DNA from: Actinomycetota bacterium
GTDB taxonomy: Bacteria > Actinomycetota > Coriobacteriia > Anaerosomatales > Anaerosomataceae
DNA length: 64,000 bases
Direction: 5' to 3'
NCBI GenBank assembly: GCA_009668945.1
Contig: SBEH01000002.1
Span: 186,001-250,000, forward strand
The translations under genes and the position numbers were made by a program. Below are positions 57,820 through 64,000 of this stretch, one piece after another (the first letter of the stretch is position 1; each line of letters begins with the position of its first letter). The notes below the pieces were generated by a model. That model made no database searches. It saw only the letters and a list, made by a program, of their open reading frames with translations, and was not told where the DNA came from.

Positions 57820-59223
57820 ATGGCTCGCATGGATACCAGGGCCCTCCTCCGCGCGCTGCCCAAAGTCGACGAGCTGCTCAAGCGCAGCGACGTTTCGGCG
57901 CTTGCCGACCTGCACGGCCGCGAACTCACGCTCGAGGCGCTGCGCGAGGCGATCGATGCGACGCGCGCCGAGGTCCTCCGCGGTGTGGTGGCCGAGGTCG
58001 TCACCGACGACATCGTCGCGTGGGCGATGGGGCATCTGGCCGATGCCGCGAAGCCGTCGCTTCGAGCGGTCATCAACGCCACCGGCATCGTCGTGCACAC
58101 CAACCTCGGCCGCTCGCCTCTGGCCGACGAGGCCCTGGTGGCGGTCGCCGAAGTGGCCCGCGGCTACTCCACACTCGAGTACGACGTGGAAACCGGCGAG
58201 CGCGGCAGCCGGCACGTGCACGTGGAGGACCTCATCTGCCGCCTCACCGGCGCCGAGGCCGCGATGGCCGTCAACAACAACGCGTCGGCTGTGCTGCTGG
58301 GCTTGGCCGCGCTCGCGCGGCGGAAGGAAGCCATCGTTTCGCGCGGGCAGCTCGTGGAGATCGGCGGGAGCTTCCGAATCCCGGACATCATGCGCGAAAG
58401 CGGCGCGAAGATGGTCGAGGTCGGCACCACCAACAAGACGCACCTGCGCGACTACGAGGGCGCTATCACGCCGCGCACCGGGCTCATCCTCAAGGTTCAC
58501 TCGAGCAACTACCGCGTGGTGGGCTTCACCGAGGAGGTGCCGCTCGCCGATCTCGTGGCGCTCGGCGCCAAGCATGGCGTGCCCGTCTTCGAGGACCAGG
58601 GCTCCGGAGTGCTCGTGGATCTCGCGAAGTACGGCCTTCCCGGCGAGCCGACCATCGGCGCGGCGATCGCAGCCGGCGCCGACCTCGTCAGCGCGAGCGG
58701 CGACAAGCTCCTCGGCGGGCCGCAGGCGGGCATCCTGGCGGGCAAGCGCGAGATCATCGCGCGGCTCAAGAAGCACCCGCTTGCTCGCGCGGTGCGGCTC
58801 GACAAGATGACGCTCGCCGCACTCGAGGCCACGCTTCGGCTCTACCTCGACGAAGGCAAGCTCATCGAGCGCGTGCCCACCCTCCGTATGCTCACGATGC
58901 CCGCGACGGAGGTCGAGCGCCGCGCCGACAGCCTCGCCCGCGCGATCCGCAAGGCCTGCGGCGATGCGTACGCGATCGAGCTTGCGGCTGACGTCTCGCG
59001 GGCCGGTGGAGGAGCGCTGCCGATGGAGGACATCCCCACTACCGTTGTGACCCTCGCGCCCGCGCGCATCAGCGCCACCGCGCTCGAGCAGCGGCTCCGG
59101 CTCGGCGATCCCGCAGTCATCGCGCGCATCAGGGACGGCCGCCTGCTCCTGGACCCGCGCACCTTGCGCGCGGATGAGGAGCCCGAGGTCGTGGCGGCGC
59201 TCGCCGCGGCCGCGGGAGCGTAG
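57820..59223 (+). CDS. selA: L-seryl-tRNA(Sec) selenium transferase
   Basis: A 467-residue PLP enzyme converting seryl-tRNA(Sec) to selenocysteyl-tRNA(Sec) with selenophosphate. [39 protein letters not shown] and the PLP-lysine site [14 protein letters not shown] are present. Length matches SelA. The start may be ATG 57820 or ATG 57829 nine bases on; neither has a clear ribosome-binding site. It follows the YedF-like gene by 39 bases and precedes selB by 7. Confidence 0.96.
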   Translation: MARMDTRALLRALPKVDELLKRSDVSALADLHGRELTLEALREAIDATRAEVLRGVVAEVVTDDIVAWAMGHLADAAKPSLRAVINATGIVVHTNLGRSPLADEALVAVAEVARGYSTLEYDVETGERGSRHVHVEDLICRLTGAEAAMAVNNNASAVLLGLAALARRKEAIVSRGQLVEIGGSFRIPDIMRESGAKMVEVGTTNKTHLRDYEGAITPRTGLILKVHSSNYRVVGFTEEVPLADLVALGAKHGVPVFEDQGSGVLVDLAKYGLPGEPTIGAAIAAGADLVSASGDKLLGGPQAGILAGKREIIARLKKHPLARAVRLDKMTLAALEATLRLYLDEGKLIERVPTLRMLTMPATEVERRADSLARAIRKACGDAYAIELAADVSRAGGGALPMEDIPTTVVTLAPARISATALEQRLRLGDPAVIARIRDGRLLLDPRTLRADEEPEVVAALAAAAGA

Positions 59224-59230
59224 GCGCACC

Positions 59231-61132
59231 ATGCCCTCGCTCGTACTCGGCACGGCCGGGCACATCGACCACGGCAAGTCCACGCTCGTGAAAGCACTCA
59301 CCGGCACCGACCCCGACCGCCTGCCGGAGGAGAAGGAGCGTGGCGTCACCATCGAGCTCGGCTTCGCGCAGCTCACGCTGCCGAGTGGGCGCACGATGGG
59401 CGTCGTCGACGTCCCCGGACACGAGCGCTTCGTGCGCCAGATGGTCGCCGGCGCCACCGGCATCGACGTGGTGCTACTCGTGGTAGCTGCCGACGACGGC
59501 ATCATGCCGCAGACGCGCGAGCATCTCGCGATCATCGATCTGCTCGGCATCCCCAAGGGCGTGGTGGCGATCACGAAGGCCGATCTCGCCGATGCCGACT
59601 GGCTCGACCTTGTCGCCGAAGAGGCGCGCGCGCTGCTCGTCGGTACCAGCATCGCCGGCGCGCCGATCGTGCCGGTATCGGCGCGCACGGGCGCCGGTCT
59701 GCCCGAGCTGCTCGCCGCTCTCGACGCGGTGGCCGATGAGGCCGAGAGCCGGCAGTCCAGCCTGCCCCTGCGTCTGCCGGTCGATCGCGTGTTCACCATC
59801 GCGGGCGCGGGTACGGTCGTGACGGGCACGCTCTGGAGCGGCACGGCGAAGCGCGACGATGCAGTCGAGCTCTACCCGAGCGGCAAGAAGGGCCGCGTCC
59901 GCAGCGTGCAGATTCACGGGCATCCGGCGGAAAAGGCGGTGGCCGGCAACCGCGTCGCGCTCAACATCGCAGGCCTGGACACCGGCGAGATCGCGCGCGG
60001 CGACATCGTGGCCGAGCCCGGCAGCCTCTCCGTGACCGACCGCTTCGATGCGCGGTTCACGTACCTCGCGAGTGAGGCGAAGCCCTTCGAGAGCGGCACG
60101 CGCGTGCACGTTCACCACGGCACGCGCGAGGTGCTAGGGCGCGTGCTGCTGATGGGGCAGGAGCATATGCGGCCGGGGGAAAGCGTGTTTGCGCAGATTC
60201 GGCTCGAGGAGCCGCTTGCGCCGCGCTACGACGACCGCTTCATCATCCGCAGCTACTCCCCGATGTGGACCATCGGTGGCGGCGTGGTGCTCGACGCGCT
60301 GCCGCTCCGCCGCACGACGCTCAAGCCTCACGAGCGCGAGCTGCTTGACGCGCTGGTCGCGCACGACCTCTCCGGCGCCGCACTCGGTCTGCTCGCGAGT
60401 CGCGGGCTACCGATGACGTCGGCGCAGGTGGCTGCGGCGATCGGCGTGCCTCGCGCGCAGGTTGCCGACGACCTCAACCGCGCGGCGCTCGAGCGTTTGA
60501 AGGTGGGAGGCGAGACGTACTTCACCGCCGCTGAAGCACAGGACAGCATCCTCGCCGCGATCGAGCGTGAGTTGGTGGCGTTCCACGACGCGAACCCGAA
60601 CGCCACGGGTCTCGGCACGGCGACGCTGCGCGACCGCGTGGACCGGCGTCTGGAGCCGCGGGTGTTCGACGCGCTCCTCGAGCTGGCGGTCGCGCGCGGC
60701 GCGCTCGTGCTAGCCGGGGGCGAGGCGCGTCATCCGAAAGCGGCCTCAACAGCGCTTGCCGCCGAGAGCGACGCCGCCGGGAAGCTGCTGGCGCTTCTGC
60801 GCGCACAGGCGCTCGCGCCCGGAACCACCGCAGAACTCGCGGCCGAGGCAGGCGTGGAACTCGGAATCGCGCGCAAGGTGCTGGGGCGACTGGCCGCCGA
60901 AGGCACGGTACTGCGCCTCGGCCCGGACCTCCACTTCGACGCTGGGGCGGTAGTGAAGGCCCGCGAGCAGATCGTCGGCTATCTCGGCGAGCACGGTACG
61001 ATCCTGGCGAAGGACGCGCGCGACCTGACCGGCTCGAGCCGCAAGTACATCCTGCCGCTGCTCGAGTACTTCGACGCGCAAGGCATCACCAAGCGTGACG
61101 GTGACGTCCGCACGCTCGGGAAGCGCGGGTAG
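59231..61132 (+). CDS. selB: Selenocysteine-specific elongation factor SelB
   Basis: A 633-residue translation factor carrying Sec-tRNA to UGA codons marked by a SECIS. The GTPase domain begins [19 protein letters not shown], with [12 protein letters not shown] and ITKAD. Beta domains 2 and 3 follow (about 180-345), and the C-terminal half is a series of winged helices (about 350-633, e.g. [17 protein letters not shown] and [18 protein letters not shown]) that read the SECIS. It ends 59 bases before tRNA-Sec. All GTPase motifs look intact. Confidence 0.96.
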   Translation: MPSLVLGTAGHIDHGKSTLVKALTGTDPDRLPEEKERGVTIELGFAQLTLPSGRTMGVVDVPGHERFVRQMVAGATGIDVVLLVVAADDGIMPQTREHLAIIDLLGIPKGVVAITKADLADADWLDLVAEEARALLVGTSIAGAPIVPVSARTGAGLPELLAALDAVADEAESRQSSLPLRLPVDRVFTIAGAGTVVTGTLWSGTAKRDDAVELYPSGKKGRVRSVQIHGHPAEKAVAGNRVALNIAGLDTGEIARGDIVAEPGSLSVTDRFDARFTYLASEAKPFESGTRVHVHHGTREVLGRVLLMGQEHMRPGESVFAQIRLEEPLAPRYDDRFIIRSYSPMWTIGGGVVLDALPLRRTTLKPHERELLDALVAHDLSGAALGLLASRGLPMTSAQVAAAIGVPRAQVADDLNRAALERLKVGGETYFTAAEAQDSILAAIERELVAFHDANPNATGLGTATLRDRVDRRLEPRVFDALLELAVARGALVLAGGEARHPKAASTALAAESDAAGKLLALLRAQALAPGTTAELAAEAGVELGIARKVLGRLAAEGTVLRLGPDLHFDAGAVVKAREQIVGYLGEHGTILAKDARDLTGSSRKYILPLLEYFDAQGITKRDGDVRTLGKRG

Positions 61133-61154
61133 ACCGGGGTCGCGCGACCGCGCG

Positions 61155-61183
61155 TTGACACCCCCCGCGCGCGTCGGGACAAT
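61155..61183 (+). promoter_or_regulatory. Promoter of tRNA-Sec
   Basis: TTGACA (61155-61160), a 17-base spacer and GACAAT (61178-61183, 4/6 to -10), eight bases before the mature 5' end of tRNA-Sec. This gives the tRNA its own promoter just after selB. Confidence 0.65.
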
Positions 61184-61191
61184 ACCGCCCT

Positions 61192-61288
61192 GGAGGCGGA
61201 TGGGGCCTGGTGGCTTCCGCGGTCTTCAAAACCGTAGTGGGACGTGAAGAGCGTCCCGGGTGTGTTCGATTCGCACGCGCCTCCGCCA
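61192..61288 (+). tRNA. selC: tRNA-Sec (anticodon UCA)
   Basis: A 97-base tRNA with the hallmarks of selenocysteine tRNA. It has a 7-pair acceptor (GGAGGCG/CGCCTCC) with an eighth G-G opposition. The D stem is extended to six pairs with a four-base loop (GGGGCC-TGGT-GGCTTC). Anticodon loop CTTCAAA puts UCA at 61226-61228, and the long variable arm is GGGACG-TGAAGAG-CGTCCC. T arm GTGTG-TTCGATT-CGCAC, G discriminator and encoded CCA complete it. It would read the UGA in selD and in the peroxiredoxin gene. Confidence 0.95.
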
Positions 61289-61373
61289 CACACCCCTCGC
61301 GTCGCGTAGTGCCGTCCGGCCGAACACGGTATCCTGTGACGTGCAGGCCATGCGCTGCGGCAGGGGGTCTCAC

Positions 61374-61613
61374 GTGGGAGAGTGCGCACTCAGACGACGC
61401 GTCCGCGAACTCGGATTCGAATGCGACGAGAACGATTGCGTCTTCTGGGCGCACCTCGGATGTGGGGACGGCACGGGACCTGCGCAATGCGCGATCCAGT
61501 ACTTCAGGCTCCTGGACGACAGCGGCAATGAGCTTGCCGAGTGGCTGCTTAGCCTGAAAGAAGAGCAGCTTGCCGAAGTCCTCGGCCTACGGCGTCTCGG
61601 ACTGGGGAAGTAG
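61374..61613 (+). CDS. Small cysteine-rich protein of unknown function
   Basis: A 79-residue protein read from GTG 61374, which has CAGGGGG at the right distance; ATG 61350 is an alternative, and a still longer frame would overlap tRNA-Sec. It begins VGECALRRRV and has Cys in GFECDENDCVFW, HLGCGDG and PAQCAIQYF, five in all, suited to binding a metal or cluster. The C-terminal half is helical and acidic (ELAEWLLSLKEEQLAEVLG). No family is recognised. It lies between tRNA-Sec and the ABC genes. Confidence 0.6.
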   Translation: MGECALRRRVRELGFECDENDCVFWAHLGCGDGTGPAQCAIQYFRLLDDSGNELAEWLLSLKEEQLAEVLGLRRLGLGK

Positions 61614-61633
61614 CGCCCGGAAGGGGGCCGCGG

Positions 61634-62311
61634 GTGACGGCACCACTTCTTGAGGCGCGCGGCTTGCGGGTCACCCGGATTGGCGACGCGGGGCCGCTCA
61701 AGGTCCTGGACGGCGCCGACTTCACGCTGGAGCGCGGAGAGGTCGTGGACGTACTCGGCCCGTCCGGCTCCGGCAAGACGACGTTGTTGCGTGCGCTGGC
61801 GTGGATGCTTCCCGATGCCGAGGGCGAGCTCTGGCTTGACGGCAGTGCCGCGGCCGAGATCGGCGCGCGCGTGTGGCGGACGCGCGTCGCTCTTGCGCCC
61901 CAGCGGACTGCGCTCTTTCCCGGGACGGTCGCCGACAATCTGCTCGCGCCCTGGCGTCTCAAGGTCCGCCACGACGCCGCGGGGCCCGATTCCGGCGCGC
62001 TGCGTCGCGCGCTCGACTCGGTCGGCCTCGACGACGTGGCGCTCGACCGCGATGCCGCGAAGCTCTCGGTGGGCCAGGCGGCACGCGTAGCGCTCGTGCG
62101 CGTCGGGCTCACGCGCCCGGACGTGCTGCTGCTCGACGAGCCGGATGCGAGTCTGGACGGGGACTCGGCGGCGCAGGTCGCGTCCGCTGTGGCGCGCTTC
62201 GCGGAGACCGGCGCGGTCGTGCGCGTGCGGCACCAGCGTCCCGACGGGACCGCCACACGGCGCGAGCGGCTGGTGGCCGGGAGGATCCACGGGGTGGGCG
62301 ACTGTGAGTGA
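61634..62311 (+). CDS. fetA: ABC transporter ATPase (FetA-like)
   Basis: A 225-residue ATPase with Walker A GPSGSGKTTLLR, Q-loop VALAPQRTALF, a weak signature LSVGQAARVAL and Walker B VLLLDEPDAS. It is paired by overlap with a FetB/YbbM permease gene, the pattern of the FetAB exporter that protects E. coli from iron overload. The signature lacks the usual SGG, as in this subfamily. GTG start 61634 follows GGGGGCCG. Symbol assigned from its partner. Confidence 0.78.
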   Translation: MTAPLLEARGLRVTRIGDAGPLKVLDGADFTLERGEVVDVLGPSGSGKTTLLRALAWMLPDAEGELWLDGSAAAEIGARVWRTRVALAPQRTALFPGTVADNLLAPWRLKVRHDAAGPDSGALRRALDSVGLDDVALDRDAAKLSVGQAARVALVRVGLTRPDVLLLDEPDASLDGDSAAQVASAVARFAETGAVVRVRHQRPDGTATRRERLVAGRIHGVGDCE

Positions 62312-63131
62312 GGCCGCAGGCGTCGTGACGATCGAGTGGCCGCAGCTGCTGCTGGCAGCGGGCTTCATGGTGGTCGTCGGGGTGATCTCGCTCCGGCTTG
62401 CGCTCGGGCTCGAGCGCGATCTTGCACTCGCCACCGCGCGCACGTACGTGCAGCTGTTCGTGCTCGGCCTCGTGCTGCGCTGGATGTTCGGAATCGACAG
62501 CCCCTGGCTCGTGCTGGCCATCCTGGTGCTGATGGTCGCGGCGGCTGCCCGGACGATCGTCCGGCGCGCGCCGGATGCCCCGAAGGGCATGCTCGGCAGT
62601 TCGTTCGTGTCGATGGCGCTCACGGGGTTCATCGTGACCTTTGCGGTCACGGGTCTGGTCGTGCAGGTGGAGCCGTGGTATCGAGCGCAGTATGTGGTGC
62701 CTATCGCGGGCATGGTGCTCGGCAACTCGATGAACGGCATCGCGCTCGCGCTCGAGCGCACGTTCGCGGATCTCGACGCGCGCGCCGATGAGCTGCTGGC
62801 GCTGGTCGCGCTCGGTGCGAGTCCGTGGGAAGCGGCAGCGCCGAGCGTGCGCACGGCTCTCACGGCGGCGCTCATCCCCACCATCAACTCGATGGCGGCG
62901 GCGGGCGTGGTGTTCATCCCGGGCATGATGACCGGGCAGATCCTAGCCGGCGCCGATCCGATGAAGGCGAGTGCGTACCAGATCGTGGTGATGCTGATGG
63001 TCTCCGCGGCCACGGCGCTCGGCAGCGTGCTGGCGGTGTTGCTGACGTACCACCGGCGTTTCAGCGCGTCGGGCGTGTTCATTGAGAGGGGGTTGCGCGA
63101 TGATATCGCCACAGCGAGGGCAGAGGAGTAG
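62304..63131 (+). CDS. fetB: FetB/YbbM (UPF0014) family permease
   Basis: A 275-residue membrane protein with seven hydrophobic segments. Diagnostic features are LATARTYVQLFVLGLVLRW, VPIAGMVLGNSMNGIALALE and LIPTINSMAAAGVVFIPGMMTGQIL, all typical of the FetB family (iron exporter in E. coli). GTG 62304 overlaps the ATPase stop by eight bases, so translation is coupled. The substrate is presumed to be a metal cation. Confidence 0.88.
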   Translation: MSEAAGVVTIEWPQLLLAAGFMVVVGVISLRLALGLERDLALATARTYVQLFVLGLVLRWMFGIDSPWLVLAILVLMVAAAARTIVRRAPDAPKGMLGSSFVSMALTGFIVTFAVTGLVVQVEPWYRAQYVVPIAGMVLGNSMNGIALALERTFADLDARADELLALVALGASPWEAAAPSVRTALTAALIPTINSMAAAGVVFIPGMMTGQILAGADPMKASAYQIVVMLMVSAATALGSVLAVLLTYHRRFSASGVFIERGLRDDIATARAEE

Positions 63132-63135
63132 CGCG

Positions 63136-63483
63136 ATGTTGGAGAACCGCTACATTCGGATCACGAACAACTTCCTGCACGACATGGCCACGGGCACCTG
63201 GGCGGCGTGTCTCGCAGTGCTGGTCGTCCTGTCGGGTCGGCTCGATGGCATGCCCGCCGAGGCGGCGGCTGCGCTCGGCGACGCGATGTCGCTGGTGTTC
63301 TGGATCCTCGTCGGCGCGCTTGCCACGGTGGTTCTCACGGGCGCACTGCGGCTCGCGTACTGGCGTCGCGAGAGTGCGCCGGAGGATCTAGCTGCCGTGC
63401 GAAGGTCGCTGATCACGAAGCACGTCGCGTTCCTGGTCATCTACGGTGGAGGTACCGTCTGGGCCTGGCTGCTGCTGCCGTAG
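63136..63483 (+). CDS. Small membrane protein of unknown function
   Basis: A 115-residue protein with three hydrophobic helices (MATGTWAACLAVLVVLSG, SLVFWILVGALATVVLTGAL and HVAFLVIYGGGTVWAWLLL) and a short N-terminal cytoplasmic stretch RYIRITNNFLHD. ATG 63136 has GAGGAG just ahead, at the end of the FetB-like gene, so it is co-transcribed with it. I recognise no family; the arrangement resembles small electron-transfer or copper-resistance membrane subunits only loosely. Confidence 0.7.
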   Translation: MLENRYIRITNNFLHDMATGTWAACLAVLVVLSGRLDGMPAEAAAALGDAMSLVFWILVGALATVVLTGALRLAYWRRESAPEDLAAVRRSLITKHVAFLVIYGGGTVWAWLLLP

Positions 63484-63554
63484 GTTGCCGCTCCTTCGGC
63501 GGGACCCTACACTATCCACGACCGCGACCGGCTCGCGGCCTATCGGGAGGCCTG

Positions 63555-64000
63555 TTGACCGCTTTCGAGCTCTATCTCAAGCGCAACCAGAAGAAGTTCG
63601 ACGCATACCTGGCGGAGTTCTTCGCCGACGGCACGCACGAGGACATGCGTCGGTATCTCTACGGTCTGCTCTCCGAGTACACCGCCAACGCCGGCAAGCG
63701 CCACCGCCCCCTCATCTGCGTGCTTGCGGCCGAGGCCGTCGGCGGCGACCCGAAGCGCGCGTGGAGCTCGGCAGCGGCGATCGAGCACTTCCACACCGCC
63801 GCGCTCATCCACGACGACATCATGGACTCCTCGCTGACGCGCCGCGGAGTGCCGTGCCTGCACGTGACCGAGGGCGACGCACTCGCGATCAACGCGGGCG
63901 ACCTGGCGCTGTCGCTAGTGACCGGGACGGTCGTGGAGGACGACAGCCTCGAGCCCGAGTGCCGGCTGCGCGTGTTGCGGGAGCTCGTGGACATGACGAC
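63555..64000 (+). CDS. Polyprenyl diphosphate synthase (N-terminal part)
   Basis: An open frame from TTG 63555 (GGGAGG four bases upstream) to the window end, 148 codons. It contains the trans-isoprenyl synthase elements NAGKRHRPLICVLAAEA and FHTAALIHDDIMDSSLTRRG: the GKRxRP pocket and the first aspartate-rich motif DDIMD with downstream RRG. It condenses isopentenyl units for quinones or undecaprenyl-type carriers. Chain length cannot be judged without the rest. A 71-base spacer separates it from the membrane-protein gene. Confidence 0.9.
   Translation, partial: MTAFELYLKRNQKKFDAYLAEFFADGTHEDMRRYLYGLLSEYTANAGKRHRPLICVLAAEAVGGDPKRAWSSAAAIEHFHTAALIHDDIMDSSLTRRGVPCLHVTEGDALAINAGDLALSLVTGTVVEDDSLEPECRLRVLRELVDMT

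Noticed and set aside
57529-59844. A 771-codon open frame on the minus strand opposite selA and selB
   Set aside because: It overlaps three well-supported genes in the sel locus and has shadow composition with no domain.
61260-61373. Upstream start of the Cys-rich gene
   Set aside because: It would begin inside tRNA-Sec and encodes a basic stretch without a ribosome-binding site; GTG 61374 has one.

Overview
The window is one 64 kb piece of a high-GC bacterial chromosome, densely coded on both strands. Gene content and order point to an anaerobic or microaerophilic actinobacterium, most likely of the Coriobacteriia or a related deep lineage. The grounds are a dnaK-grpE-dnaJ-hspR-clpB cluster, an eno-ftsB-DUF501-ppx order, a class E-like sortase with an LPFTG substrate, [NiFe]-hydrogenase maturation genes and a full selenocysteine pathway. 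The lineage is inferred, since no 16S rRNA lies in the window. All coordinates, starts and folds were read by eye.

Region 1 (1-15.7 kb, almost all minus strand): the end of a phosphoesterase gene; a long run from a nickel/cobalt ECF transporter (cbiM-cbiQ-cbiO), through an unusual zinc-ribbon/HEPN-like protein, to hypF, hypC, hypD and hypE, then a DMT exporter and phosphoglucose isomerase. A second minus-strand run holds a membrane-anchored exported protein, a PIN-TM-TPR protein, thioredoxin reductase and thioredoxin. hypA and hypB are absent here.

Region 2 (15.7-23.8 kb): lon, then a cell-surface module. It has an exported, acidic-repeat protein with a C-terminal LPFTG sorting signal, a divergent secreted HExxH metalloprotease whose leader carries a c-di-GMP-I (GEMM-I) riboswitch, and a sortase. 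The surface-protein leader also looks riboswitch-like, with two copies of one arm competing for the same partner around intrinsic terminators. The layout recalls the c-di-GMP-controlled protease/adhesin pair of Clostridioides difficile and is the most interesting system in the window. A GalE-like epimerase and a possible uracil-DNA-glycosylase-like protein follow.

Region 3 (23.8-41.5 kb): ferredoxin; the heat-shock operon with an HspR (HAIR)-like site over its promoter; an MFS carrier; a PAS-GAF-SpoIIE phosphatase; a zinc-ribbon membrane protein; threonine aldolase; a peroxiredoxin whose peroxidatic residue is encoded by in-frame UGA (selenocysteine); a NYN-domain protein; a DUF554 protein; endonuclease III; a secreted C39-like peptidase and a lipoprotein.

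Region 4 (41.6-56.3 kb, plus strand): mfd, a PrsA-like foldase, mazG, enolase, ftsB/divIC-like, a DUF501-Ppx/GppA fusion, tRNA-Leu(UAA), then a tightly coupled set of B12-binding protein, TPR protein, glycosidase-like protein and a degenerate-GGDEF/EAL phosphodiesterase.

Region 5 (56.3-64 kb): the selenocysteine locus selD (itself a selenoprotein, with a clear SECIS-like hairpin), a YedF C-terminal-domain protein, selA, selB and tRNA-Sec(UCA); then a small Cys-rich protein, a FetAB-like ABC pair, a small membrane protein and the start of a polyprenyl diphosphate synthase that runs off the window. The pathway in region 5 explains the UGA codons read through in selD and in the peroxiredoxin gene of region 3.
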